Notes: generated by a model not told the origin, from the sequence alone. DNA of 64,000 nt from Catenibacterium mitsuokai (GCF_025148785.1 NZ_CP102271.1:1853972-1917971); one strand, 5' to 3'; counted from the stretch's first letter, positions 8,241-16,464 are shown. Numbers and translations are program-made.

Positions 8241-8903
8241 TTATTCCTTCCATTCTCTTATACGTGTTAAAAGGTAATCACACCAAGACTTGATTCCTTC
8301 TCCACTTTTTGCACATATTTCAAATACCTTTGCATTCTTATTACGATAATGAATATTCTCTTTACACTTTTCTATATCGAAATCAAAGTAAGGAAGAACA
8401 TCCACCTTATTAATAAGTACTACATCACATACTTCAAACATAAGCGGATATTTTAAAGGCTTATCATCCCCTTCTGGCACACTCAATATCGCAATATTTA
8501 AAGAGGAACCTGTATCAAATTCCGCAGGACATACCAGATTTCCTACATTCTCTAATACTGCAAGATCTAGATTTTCCATTCCTAATTCATGTAATCCCTG
8601 TCTTGTCATATCCGCATCTAAATGACACATGCCTCCTGTGTGTAATTGTATTGTACGTACACCATACTGACTAATAGTGTGCGCATCTACATCACTATCA
8701 ATATCTGCTTCCATAACACCAATATTCACTTCATCTTTGATTGTTTCAATAGTACGTGATAATGTGGTTGTCTTTCCTGAACCTGGGCTAGACATGATAT
8801 TAAGTAAGAAAACACCCTTCTCTTTGCATTCTTGTCTTAACAAATTTGCATCCTTATTATTATCTTCAAATATACTCTGTTTTACTTCTATAACCTTATA
8901 CAT
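8241..8903 (-). CDS. hypB: Hydrogenase nickel incorporation GTPase HypB
   Basis: 220 residues from the ATG at 8903, chosen because AAAGGGG precedes it and the family's N-terminus fits there; an upstream in-frame start at 8978 adds 25 non-conserved residues. It has the P-loop SSPGSGKTT, a MEADIDSDVDA switch region, the HTGGMCHLDADM metal/dimer site, and NKVD for guanine recognition. HypB hydrolyses GTP to drive nickel delivery with HypA. It lacks the N-terminal CCxxC and His-rich nickel-storage stretches seen in some proteobacterial HypB. It is the first gene of the hypB-oxidoreductase-hypA operon. Confidence 0.93.
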   Translation of the reverse strand: MYKVIEVKQSIFEDNNKDANLLRQECKEKGVFLLNIMSSPGSGKTTTLSRTIETIKDEVNIGVMEADIDSDVDAHTISQYGVRTIQLHTGGMCHLDADMTRQGLHELGMENLDLAVLENVGNLVCPAEFDTGSSLNIAILSVPEGDDKPLKYPLMFEVCDVVLINKVDVLPYFDFDIEKCKENIHYRNKNAKVFEICAKSGEGIKSWCDYLLTRIREWKE

Positions 8904-8925
8904 ATGTAAACCCCTTTCATTAGAT

Positions 8926-8954
8926 ATTCTAATAGATTTCTTGAACTGAGTAAA
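8926..8954 (-). promoter_or_regulatory. Possible promoter of the hypB operon
   Basis: On the minus strand, -35-like TTTACT (8949-8954), a 17-bp spacer and TAGAAT (8926-8931) lie about 22 bp from the hypB ATG. This would give a very short leader. The match is moderate. Confidence 0.4.
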
Positions 8955-9025
8955 CAGAACAAAACAATCCTTTAACAAATCATCTTATTTGTAAAGATTT
9001 AAAATTCTAAGAGTTTGTGATTTTC

Positions 9026-9055
9026 TTTAAAATAGTGGTGTATTTGGTGTATAAT
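9026..9055 (+). promoter_or_regulatory. Promoter of the methionine gamma-lyase family gene
   Basis: A perfect -10 TATAAT (9050-9055) has only a weak -35 (TTTAAA, 9026-9031, 18-bp spacing). It lies 27 bp from the chosen ATG at 9083. Confidence 0.5.
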
Positions 9056-9082
9056 AGCACAGGTATTCAAAGGAGAAGAATT

Positions 9083-10336
9083 ATGATATTAGAACAAATA
9101 GATGAAAACTTATTAAAAATTGCGAATGAATCTGATGTTGTATTAAAAGACATTTATGAAAAGATTGATGATGTTTGTTTCTATAACTCAAACAGAGTTC
9201 TTTCTGCATTTATTGAGAATAATGTCAGCTATTCTGATTTTGCGGACATGAATGGATATGGCAGCTATGATTCAGGAAGAGATAAGCTAGAAGCTATTTT
9301 CGCAACTATTCTTGGATGCGAAGATGCATTAGTTAGACCACAGATCATGAGTGGTACAAATGCGCTTTATTTAACTTTATCTGCTTTACTTAAGCATGGT
9401 GATACAATGATTTCATTATCTGGAGCACCTTATGATTCTTTACAGGAAATGATTGGTATTTCAGGAGAATCTAGTCAGTCATTAAAGGCTCATGGTGTAT
9501 CTTATGAACAGATTGATCTAGTTGATAATGATTTCGATGATGATAAAATCGTAGAACGTTTAAAAAAGAATGATGTTAAACTTGTAGAAATCCAGAGATC
9601 TAAGGGTTATTCTTCACGTTTATCTTTAACACTTTCTAAACTTGAACGTATTATTACTAAGATCAGAGAAGTCAATAAGGATGTTATTATCATGGTAGAT
9701 AACTGCTATGGTGAACTTGTAGAAAAGAAAGAACCAGGACACATCGGTGCTGATATCGTTGTAGGGTCTTTAATGAAGAACCTAGGTGGAGGTATTGCTC
9801 CTACTGGTGGTTATATTGCAGGTAGAAAAGATTTAATCTTTATGTGTGCTGAAAGATTAACTGCACCTGGTATTGGTAAAGATCTAGGAGCTAACTTCAA
9901 TATGAATAATACATTCTTCAAGGGTGTATTTATGGCTCCTAATGCAGTAAAGAACGCTTTAAAGAGTGCTGTATTTAGTGCTTATATGTTAGAAAAGTTA
10001 GGCTTCGATAATGTATCTCCAAGATATAATGAAGAAAGAACTGACATTATTCAGACACTAGAACTTGGTACAGAAGAAAACCTAGTGAAGTTTACACAGG
10101 CTATTCAGAATAGTTCTCCAATTGATTCATTTGTTGCGACTATGCCTGCACCAATGCCTGGTTATCCTCATGATGAAGTAATGGCTGCTGGTACATTTAC
10201 TTCTGGAAGTACAATTGAATTAAGTGCCGATGCACCTGTTGTTGCACCTTATACACTTTATATTCAGGGTGGTTTGACACTAGAATATAGTAAACTTTCT
10301 ATTCTATTCGCCCTTACAAATGTTTTAAAGAAATAA
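9083..10336 (+). CDS. Methionine gamma-lyase family protein (PLP-dependent, 'aluminium resistance' family)
   Basis: 417 residues from ATG 9083, which has AAGGAG seven bases upstream. A longer frame from 9017 runs through the promoter and is rejected. The protein has the fold-type I PLP scaffold: IMSGTNALYLTLSALLKHGD (cofactor cradle), IIMVDNCYGELVEKKEPG (the Asp that contacts the pyridine nitrogen) and VGSLMKNLGGGIAPTGGY with the Schiff-base Lys. This matches the family annotated as aluminium resistance protein or methionine gamma-lyase family. The true substrate, probably a sulphur amino acid or related amine, is unproven. It is monocistronic and followed by insertion-sequence remnants. Confidence 0.9.
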   Translation: MILEQIDENLLKIANESDVVLKDIYEKIDDVCFYNSNRVLSAFIENNVSYSDFADMNGYGSYDSGRDKLEAIFATILGCEDALVRPQIMSGTNALYLTLSALLKHGDTMISLSGAPYDSLQEMIGISGESSQSLKAHGVSYEQIDLVDNDFDDDKIVERLKKNDVKLVEIQRSKGYSSRLSLTLSKLERIITKIREVNKDVIIMVDNCYGELVEKKEPGHIGADIVVGSLMKNLGGGIAPTGGYIAGRKDLIFMCAERLTAPGIGKDLGANFNMNNTFFKGVFMAPNAVKNALKSAVFSAYMLEKLGFDNVSPRYNEERTDIIQTLELGTEENLVKFTQAIQNSSPIDSFVATMPAPMPGYPHDEVMAAGTFTSGSTIELSADAPVVAPYTLYIQGGLTLEYSKLSILFALTNVLKK

Positions 10337-10403
10337 CACGAAAGGTCCTGATTTGATCCGCCCCTGTCAAGTAGACAGGTGAAATAATTAAAAACATGTA
10401 CCT

Positions 10404-10430
10404 ATGCCTGCCACTACGTGGCAGGCATAT
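10404..10430 (+). terminator. Hairpin at IS3 remnant end
   Basis: A perfect 11-bp stem ATGCCTGCCAC/GTGGCAGGCAT (10404-10414 with 10418-10428) is followed by ATTTTT. It probably terminates the upstream lyase gene and also blocks transcription into the element. Confidence 0.7.
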
Positions 10431-10432
10431 TT

Positions 10433-10651
10433 TTATGCATAATGTGCCGCCTTATATTTCTGTATCGCCTTGTTCTCAGGTATTGGATACTGAACTGGAT
10501 TCTCATTGCACAATGCTTCACTTCTTACTTCATAAGGTGTTCTCACACCAAATCTTCTTTGATATCTTTCATGACTGTAATATCTTATCCATTCTCTTAT
10601 TGCCTCTTCTAATTCCTCTCTTGTTTCATATTTTCCTCCATTTCCCCGCAC
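10433..10651 (-). pseudogene. IS3 OrfB transposase, C-terminal fragment
   Basis: 72 codons reading GGKYETREELEEAI...RYYSHERYQRRFGVRTPYEV. This is the conserved end of IS3-family OrfB (the region of the N-x-x-R-x-Q-x2-L-x-x-x-T-P motif). The catalytic DDE core is absent, so it cannot act alone. The GTG at 10651 is only a bookkeeping start. Confidence 0.75.
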
Positions 10652-10759
10652 CTTCGTTGCGCGGACACAAATATATAACCAAACTCAAATCCACCAAAAC
10701 TCTAGTGTGCCTCTCGATATAATAGTATAATCAAAGAGAGGTGGTATACTACAGAGCAC

Positions 10760-10939
10760 GTAGGGGTGAGTAGGCAATTCTACTTAAATAGAATATCCTG
10801 AATATTTATAAGTCGCCGCTATCTTTTCAAGCACAAATAAGTTGGACTTAGAGCCAGGACACTTATGATTGTACAATCAACTGAGTGATTAGCTTAGATA
10901 GCAGTCAATGCCACTTCTCTTCTTTCAATGAAAGGAGAG
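10760..10939 (+). ncRNA. Candidate IS110 bridge RNA in the transposase leader
   Basis: About 180 bases of non-coding DNA precede the IS110 transposase, where IS110-group (IS621-like) elements encode their bridge RNA. Foldable parts are: a 6-bp stem with 6-base loop ATTCTA/TAGAAT (10777-10782 with 10789-10794); a long-range stem GCTATCT/AGATAGC (10818-10824 with 10896-10902) enclosing 71 bases; inside it AGTTG/CAACT and the palindrome GATTGTACAATC (10867-10878); and a 3' terminator hairpin (10917-10939). The order (5' stem-loop, large looped domain, terminator) resembles a bridge RNA. No guide-target pairing could be verified from this single copy, so the call is tentative. Confidence 0.4.
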
Positions 10940-10947
10940 ATTTTTTT
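10917..10947 (+). promoter_or_regulatory. Terminator hairpin that sequesters the IS110 transposase RBS
   Basis: CTCTTCTTTC (10917-10926) pairs with GAAAGGAGAG (10930-10939) over 10 bp with one G-U pair, followed by seven T residues and then the transposase ATG at 10948. The right arm contains the Shine-Dalgarno (AAAGGAG). The hairpin can therefore end the leader RNA and also hide the ribosome-binding site on read-through transcripts. Confidence 0.65.
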
Positions 10948-12197
10948 ATGAAGATTGTTAGACCAATCTGCTGTGGCATGGATGTTCACAAGAATATCAT
11001 TGTGGCTACAATCGGTATTACTAATAAGAAAACTCGTATTACTGAATACATCCAAGAAACGTTTTCAACTTTAAACCATGATTTACTGAATCTTAAACAG
11101 TGGCTCATTAATCACAAATGCTTTGATGCATGCATGGAATCTACTGGTAAATATTGGATTCCAATTTTCAACATCTTAGAAGATGAAATCAATATTTACT
11201 TAACTCATCCAAAATATGTCAAAGCAATTAAAGGAAAGAAAACTGACAAGAAAGATTCAAAATGGATCTGTGATTTATTTAAACATGATCTAATCAAATT
11301 TTCTTTTATACCACCCAAAGAAATAAGAGCTTTACGAGAAATATCTCGCTATCGCTATAAATTGGTTGGGATGCGTTCCTCTGAACGTAATCGATATCAG
11401 AACTGTATGACAGTTTCCAATATCGGTATTGGTTCTGTATTTTCGATCCGTTTGGAAAGTCTGCACAAGCAATCATGAAAGAAGTACTTGAGTCAGATAT
11501 CATTGAAGATGAGAAAATTTTGAAATGTATCCATAGATCGTGTAAAAATAAAGATAAGATTCTAGATTCCATTAAACACTGCAATATTGAAACTGATCAA
11601 AGGTTTAAAATGAATGAGTCAATGACTCATATGGAAGAATTACAAGTCCATATTGATAACTGTGAAATCGAAATGATGAAACGTGCAGCACCAATGTTCG
11701 ATCAATTCATGCACATCACCCAACTACCAGGCATCAGCACTTTATCTGCAATCCTTATTATTTCAGAAATCGGAGTAGATATGAAACAATTCGAATCAGA
11801 TAAACAACTAACCTGTTGGGCTGGATTAGCACCTGCAAATAACGAAAGTGCTAATAAGAAAAAATCAGTTCGTATTTCTAAAGCAGGTCAATATTTAAAA
11901 CCTTTATTAGTTCAGTGTGCTCTTGGAGCAATCAAAGATAAGGAGGGCTATTTTGGAATTAAGTATTCTCGTATCAAAAAGAGACGAGGTCACAAGAAAG
12001 CCATTATCGCAATTGCAAGAATGATGCTTGTCAGTATATACCATATGATTCTTACTGGAGAGACATTTAATCCTTCAGATTATGAATCATTTAGAAATCC
12101 TAATCCACCTATAAAGCAACAAGATTTAACAGAAGAATCAGCAATTGAGTTTCTTAAGAAATCAGGTTTTGACGTTTCTAAATTAACTAAACCATAA
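10948..12197 (+). pseudogene. IS110-family transposase (frameshifted)
   Basis: Two overlapping frames make one IS110-type protein of about 415 residues. The first (10948-11478) starts MKIVRPICCGMDVHKN and carries the RuvC-like DEDD domain: D in GMDVHKN, E in MESTGKYW, and Asp residues in KKTDKKDSKW. The second (open through 11445 to 12197) reads DPFGKSAQAIMKEV... and holds the C-terminal domain ITQLPGISTLSAIL...AGLAPANNESANKKKSVRISKAGQYL, where the family's catalytic Ser lies. The break is at about 11440-11446: one base appears to be missing after TTTTC, because reading shifts by -1 to give ...F-x-DPFGKSA. The T4 run is a poor slippery site, so this is more likely a mutation than programmed frameshifting, although a sequencing error cannot be excluded. 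Confidence 0.8.
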
Positions 12198-12228
12198 TAT
12201 TCAATTATTCTATTTTTTCTAAATTATT

Positions 12229-12257
12229 CAAACTTGTTTTTAAGTTTGTCTTTTTTT
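12229..12257 (+). terminator. Terminator after IS110 transposase
   Basis: A 7-bp stem CAAACTT/AAGTTTG (12229-12235 with 12242-12248) with a GTTTTT loop is followed by TCTTTTTTT. Confidence 0.7.
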
Positions 12258-12975
12258 ATACGTTTAGATTGATTTTTGTTTCACACTTCTTCCCATAATG
12301 ATATATCTCACATTTAAGTATTCCCCAGAATCCTTCCATTGGTCCATTATCAATGCAGCAGTGAACTCTGGACATGCTCTGTTCCATGCCATTATCCTTA
12401 AGCATACGTACAAAGAATGGACTCGTATACTGGTAGCCACCATCACTATGAAATAACGGATGTGCTCCTGGATTAGCTTCTACAGCTGATCTGAATGTAT
12501 TGAAGACAAGGTTATTATCATTATGGTCACTAATTTCATATCCTACTGGATATCTGTCATAAAGATCTAGTATCAGGCTTAGATATAGCTTATTTTCATT
12601 ATTCTTTCCATATTTGAACTCAGTGACATCTGTTACCCATTTTTCGTTAGGTCTTGATGCATTGAAGTCTCTTTTGAGATTATTCTTGGCTGTATTATTG
12701 CTTTTTCTGACTGTACAGCTTCTTCTTTTTGGTCTTATGATTGACTTGATGCCAAGTATTTTCATCACCTTGTAGACCTGCTTGTCATTATAGTTCTTGT
12801 TTTCATCTCTGTTTATTCTATCTGCCATCATTCTGTAGCCAAGCGTATGATTGAATTTCACATCATACTTTCTTATAAGGTCTGCCAGTTCCTCATTTTC
12901 AAGATCTCTTTCGCTCTTATTGCGTCTAAGCCATTTATAATAATTCGCCCTCTTTACACCTAATATCTCAAGCAT
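12256..12975 (-). pseudogene. IS3 OrfB transposase, truncated at the C-terminus
   Basis: 239 codons. The integrase core is present: D in VTDVTEFKYG, D in LFHSDGGYQYT and E in DNGPMEGFWGILK. After YHYGKKCETK the sequence turns into unrelated DNA (INLNV, stop), so about 45 C-terminal residues are lost. Upstream of the ATG the frame stays open (ENEYQSIKEIKEEDKEVSLSA) and overlaps the end of orfA in the -1 frame, as expected for IS3-type OrfAB fusion by programmed frameshifting. Confidence 0.85.
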
Positions 12976-13825
12976 AGCTGATAGGCTTACCTCTTTGTCT
13001 TCTTCCTTGATTTCCTTGATTGACTGATATTCATTCTCGAATCTGCTTGTTCTGCATATCCTCTCCTTTCTATCTCCTCCACTTTTTTTAACAGTCTTAT
13101 CTCCAGATGAGCTCTCTCAAGCTCACGTTCCTTTTCTCTCAACTGTTTCTTTAGAAGGCCAAGTTCATCTAGCTCCTCATCCTTTTTACGGCGTCCACGT
13201 CTATCTGATAAGCCTTCTTCACCTTTTTCTCTGTACTTTCTTACCCAGTTAAATACATTTGAATATGTCACATCAAACACTTTGCACGTTCCCGAATAAT
13301 CAAGATTGTGTTCCATGCAGTACTTTACTATCTCTATTCTTTCTTCTTTTGTGACTTTTCTGCACTTTGCCATATAGATTTCCTTACCTCCAGGAATATA
13401 ATCCTTTAATTCTATATGATCATTATATAACTTTACCCATGCAAGTACTGTACTATCTGAAGGAATATTATATTTTAGCGCAATATCTATTAGTGAGCTT
13501 TCACCAGCAAGATATTCTTCTACAACCTTCCTTTTAAACTCTTTTGTATATGATTCATTTGCAGGTTTTTCATCAAATGCAGAATCACCATACGCTTTAA
13601 AGATTCTAATCCACTTTTTCACTGTGTTTTTACCAGCATTTATTTCTTTTGCTAGACTAATAACTGATTCACTGCCATCTAAGTACCTTCTACATATTTC
13701 AATTTTTTGTTGTTTAGAAAACTTGCTTTTTCTTCCCATAAGAAAAACCTCCTCAGCAAACAGTGCTTTTAATTATTTACACTGTCTACTGGGAGGTCAT
13801 CATATCAATTGATTTCAGGACCTTT
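12258..13825. mobile_element. Right-hand IS3-family remnant (orfAB)
   Basis: Carries orfA and a 3'-truncated orfB on the minus strand and an intact outer end. On the minus strand the end reads TGACCTCCCAGTAGACAG (13782-13799) and TAAATAATTAAAAG, matching the end at 10370-10395. The left side is cut by IS110 DNA near 12258-12285. No clear target duplication was found at the outer ends. Confidence 0.7.
12987..13739 (-). CDS. IS3 OrfA (helix-turn-helix protein)
   Basis: 250 residues with three HTH_28-like units (KFSKQQKIEICRRYLDGSESVISLAKEI, YTKEFKRKVVEEYLAGESSLIDIALKYN, KVTKEERIEIVKYCMEHNLDYSGTCKVF), then a leucine-zipper coiled coil (LGLLKKQLREKERELERAHLEIRLLKK). It binds the IS ends and normally forms OrfAB by -1 frameshifting near its 3' end. 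The reading frame is intact but the partner orfB is truncated, so the element is probably immobile unless helped in trans. Confidence 0.88.
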   Translation of the reverse strand: MGRKSKFSKQQKIEICRRYLDGSESVISLAKEINAGKNTVKKWIRIFKAYGDSAFDEKPANESYTKEFKRKVVEEYLAGESSLIDIALKYNIPSDSTVLAWVKLYNDHIELKDYIPGGKEIYMAKCRKVTKEERIEIVKYCMEHNLDYSGTCKVFDVTYSNVFNWVRKYREKGEEGLSDRRGRRKKDEELDELGLLKKQLREKERELERAHLEIRLLKKVEEIERRGYAEQADSRMNISQSRKSRKKTKR

Positions 13826-14572
13826 TTAACAGCTGCCTTTCTGGCCGCCATCTATTCTTATAATTGTATTGTTGATGAAATTCGCTTCATCACTAATAAG
13901 AAACTTCACAAGATAAGCCACTTCTTCTGGTTTACCATAACGGTTCACCATGATCTTTTCCTGTTCCTCTTTTAAGAATTCTTCGTCATATCCATCTAGT
14001 TCATTGTCTGTTCCAATGAATCCTGGTGCGATTGCATTCACATTAATATATGGCCCATATTCAAAGGCAAGATTATGTGTTAATGAGATCAATGCCGCTT
14101 TAGAGGCATCATAATCAATACACATTGGATAATAGGTATTTATACCATTGGTAGAAGAAATATTAATAATACGTCCATATTCCTGATCAAGCATATGTCT
14201 ATAAACACGCTTACTGCAATTAAATGCCCCTACGACATTGACATCCAATGTCTTTCTAAACTCATCTGCTGTCTTAAGATGAAAGAGATTGGATAAATCA
14301 ACAGCCGCATTATTAACAAGAATATCAACACCACCCCATTTTTTCTCTATTAAAGAAATCATGGCATCCACTTCTTCTTCCTTTGATACATCCGCTTGAA
14401 TAGTCATCACACGTACATCATAATTCTTTTTAATCTCTTCTTCTAATAAAGCCGCTGCTTTATTAGAAGTAAGGTAGTTGATCACTACATCATAATGATT
14501 TTTCGCAAGTTCTAATACGATGGCTTTTCCTATCCCCTGAGCGCCACCAGTTACAAGTACAACTTTATTCAT
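13826..14572 (-). CDS. SDR family oxidoreductase (FabG-like)
   Basis: 248 residues. Classical short-chain dehydrogenase features: TGGAQGIGKAI cofactor motif at the N-terminus, NNAAVD, catalytic Ser in INISSTNG and Y-x-x-x-K in YDASKAALISLTHNLA, and a C-terminal IRIDGGQKG. It is a cytosolic NAD(P)-dependent carbonyl/hydroxyl oxidoreductase. It has no fab neighbours, so a role in fatty acid synthesis is not implied. It follows efp on the same strand with a terminator hairpin between them. The IS3 remnant abuts its stop codon. Confidence 0.85.
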   Translation of the reverse strand: MNKVVLVTGGAQGIGKAIVLELAKNHYDVVINYLTSNKAAALLEEEIKKNYDVRVMTIQADVSKEEEVDAMISLIEKKWGGVDILVNNAAVDLSNLFHLKTADEFRKTLDVNVVGAFNCSKRVYRHMLDQEYGRIINISSTNGINTYYPMCIDYDASKAALISLTHNLAFEYGPYINVNAIAPGFIGTDNELDGYDEEFLKEEQEKIMVNRYGKPEEVAYLVKFLISDEANFINNTIIRIDGGQKGSC

Positions 14573-14581
14573 ATGTGAAAA

Positions 14582-14602
14582 AAGAGCTTATATTAAGCTC
14601 TT
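14582..14602 (-). terminator. Terminator after efp
   Basis: A perfect 9-bp stem AAGAGCTTA/TAAGCTCTT (14582-14590 with 14594-14602) is followed on the minus strand by a T run. It overlaps the efp stop codon. Confidence 0.8.
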
Positions 14603-15150
14603 CCTGCGTATTTTCCATCAGATGAGAAGACAACGATTTCTTCGCCTTCTTCAATAAACTGAGGTACTCTTAATGTTAGACCAGTATTAGTAACAGCATC
14701 CTTAGTCTGGTTAGATGGTGCACCTTTAATAGCTGGGTCTGTCTTAGCAACAGTTAATTCAACTTTTTCTGGGATAGATACTGATAATAAATCACCTTCA
14801 AAGAACATAAGAGATGCTTCTCTTCCTTCTACGATGAAATATTTATTGAATCCGATCTGTTCTTCTGATAATTCATAAGTATCATATGTTTCCATATCCA
14901 TGAAATAGTAAGTAGAATCAGCTTCATATGAGTACTGTGCTGTTTTCTTTTCAATGTTAGCAGCTTCGAATTTTGTTGAAGCGTTGAAGTTTCTGTCCTG
15001 TGTAGAACCAGTCTTTAAGTTCTTCATCTTAGTCTTTAAGATAGCAGCACCTTTACCAGGTTTTACATGTTGGAAGTCTAAAACAACCCAAGGATCTCCA
15101 TCAACGATTAATGTAAGTCCAGTTCTAAAATCTCCTGCAGCAATTGCCAT
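14593..15150 (-). CDS. efp: Translation elongation factor P
   Basis: 185 residues, standard length. The chosen ATG (15150) has GGAG eight bases upstream; a GTG three codons earlier sits inside the Shine-Dalgarno. Three beta-barrel domains are present. The loop HVKPGKGAAI carries the lysine that in other bacteria is modified before entering the ribosomal P site. The C-terminal signature is GLTLRVPQFIEEGEEI. EF-P relieves ribosome stalling at polyproline stretches. No modification enzyme (epmA/B, earP, ymfI) is recognisable next to it. Confidence 0.97.
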   Translation of the reverse strand: MAIAAGDFRTGLTLIVDGDPWVVLDFQHVKPGKGAAILKTKMKNLKTGSTQDRNFNASTKFEAANIEKKTAQYSYEADSTYYFMDMETYDTYELSEEQIGFNKYFIVEGREASLMFFEGDLLSVSIPEKVELTVAKTDPAIKGAPSNQTKDAVTNTGLTLRVPQFIEEGEEIVVFSSDGKYAGRA

Positions 15151-15234
15151 AATAATCACTCCTGTTTCTATATGTTTTTTACGTTCCTATTGTAGCAGTT
15201 TTATAGCCTACTCTCAAGTTATAGAGAAATTTAA

Positions 15235-16464
15235 TTAGAATAAAGATAGTTTTTCGTTTGTTTTCTGGTGTTCTCTAATATATTTACTCCATTTAATATA
15301 ACCATAAGTTGTATTAGTGAAGTAACCAAGCTTAAGAATGAGTAATACATACTGTCCAGATAAGATGTTAATAATAGCTTCTAAAGCAGCACAGATATAC
15401 CATGCAATCCACTGTTCTCTTAATCTGAAGAAGATAAATAAACCATTCGCAATACCTACTGCAGAGGCACAGGCATCAATATAAATGATCCATGTTTCTA
15501 AAGTCTTATTTGTATAGAAATCAGTTGCAATATCTAAACCACTGATGAAATAACCAACAACGACAGTCCATACAAAGATACCTACAATAACAAGTACTTC
15601 CTGATATCCTTTTAGTTTTCTTACCATTGTTAATTCATCTTCTTCTTCATCTTTATGCTTAGACCAGTTGATATAACTGATGATATCAATTGGAAGCCAG
15701 AAGAATAATGTAGTCACCATTGTTGCAAAACGATACATTAATACAACACACATTGCGATTTCCGCAATTTCTACAGCAACAGATACTAAGAAGTTGTAAC
15801 GAGACTGTTTAGAAATGAGTAATTCACATAAGATATTTAAGAATGTATCTAAAAGATACAATAACATGATAATAATACCATTCACACCATTTGCACTTTC
15901 TTCTGGGAAAGCAACAGCGAAAATAGTAGCAAGTAACATGATGCTCAAGAACCAGCTCTTTTCATATGTTGTAAACTGCTTAGAGAATAACATCATTAAA
16001 GCCAATGATAAGCTTAAGATAAATAAAGAAGATGCAAGGTTAAAGATGTACATAGTCTTATTTGCCATGACCTGCTTATAAGAATGTTTAACTTCTTTCT
16101 GACTCACATCTTTGTGATCAAAGTATAAGTCAGTTCCATTACTTGTCTTGAATTCATAAGCAGTAATAGTCTTATTCTTTAACTGTGTATATTCTTCATA
16201 AGAATAAGAAACAACAAGCTGTTTGTCACCTTTACTATATGTAACATCACATACTGTGTTGTCTGAACTATAGTCTTCATCCTGTGTATTTCTTTTCATT
16301 ACAATGCTTTGTACATAATCCACTTTACCAGGATTAGAATGCACTTCTTTAAGACCTACACAAAGAGAAATAATTGAACCTAATACTAAGGCAATGAGAA
16401 CAATAATTTCTGCTGTTCTTAATTTCTTTCTAGGTTCGATGTTGTTTTTAAAAAATTGAATCAT
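15235..16464 (-). CDS. pnuC: PnuC-like nicotinamide riboside/vitamin transporter with N-terminal extension
   Basis: 409 residues. The C-terminal half is a multi-spanning PnuC-type domain: a SKHKDEEEDELTM cytoplasmic loop, ETWIIYIDACASAVGIANG, REQWIAWYICAALEAIINI, and the final NTTYGYIKWSKYI. PnuC proteins facilitate uptake of nicotinamide riboside or related vitamins. The first 130 residues, one membrane span (about 20-40) plus a beta-rich extracytoplasmic segment with an internal NTQDEDYSSDNT loop, are not part of ordinary PnuC (about 220-250 residues). No NAD riboswitch-like leader was recognised upstream. The substrate assignment is by family only. Confidence 0.72.
   Translation of the reverse strand: MIQFFKNNIEPRKKLRTAEIIVLIALVLGSIISLCVGLKEVHSNPGKVDYVQSIVMKRNTQDEDYSSDNTVCDVTYSKGDKQLVVSYSYEEYTQLKNKTITAYEFKTSNGTDLYFDHKDVSQKEVKHSYKQVMANKTMYIFNLASSLFILSLSLALMMLFSKQFTTYEKSWFLSIMLLATIFAVAFPEESANGVNGIIIMLLYLLDTFLNILCELLISKQSRYNFLVSVAVEIAEIAMCVVLMYRFATMVTTLFFWLPIDIISYINWSKHKDEEEDELTMVRKLKGYQEVLVIVGIFVWTVVVGYFISGLDIATDFYTNKTLETWIIYIDACASAVGIANGLFIFFRLREQWIAWYICAALEAIINILSGQYVLLILKLGYFTNTTYGYIKWSKYIREHQKTNEKLSLF

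Larger units (their letters stand above)
10341..10651. mobile_element. Left-hand IS3-family remnant
   Basis: Contains one IS end and the 3' part of an orfB. The end shows AAGTAGACAGGTGAAATAAT (10370-10389), closely similar to the end of the IS3 remnant at 13825 read in the opposite direction. The motif AAAGGTCCTGA at 10341-10351 recurs inverted at 13815-13825, so the pair look like the two outer ends of one IS3 insertion. The coding parts inside do not match that simply (see findings). Confidence 0.65.
10700..12257 (+). mobile_element. IS110-family element (approximate limits)
   Basis: Contains a DEDD-type transposase (10948-12197), a structured 5' non-coding leader and a 3' terminator. The family shows no clear inverted repeats, so the exact ends cannot be fixed from one copy. 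IS3-derived coding sequence gives outer limits: the left limit lies between about 10651 and 10740, the right between 12250 and about 12285. Confidence 0.65.

Noticed and set aside
11431-11450. Programmed frameshift in the IS110 transposase
   Set aside because: Only a four-T run without a following stimulatory hairpin is visible, and IS110 enzymes are normally single-frame; a mutation is the simpler reading.
10433-13739. A single IS3 element cleanly split by IS110
   Set aside because: The two orfB fragments overlap in homologous codons with different sequence (GGKYET versus GKKCET), so they cannot be simply rejoined; reported as a composite scar instead.
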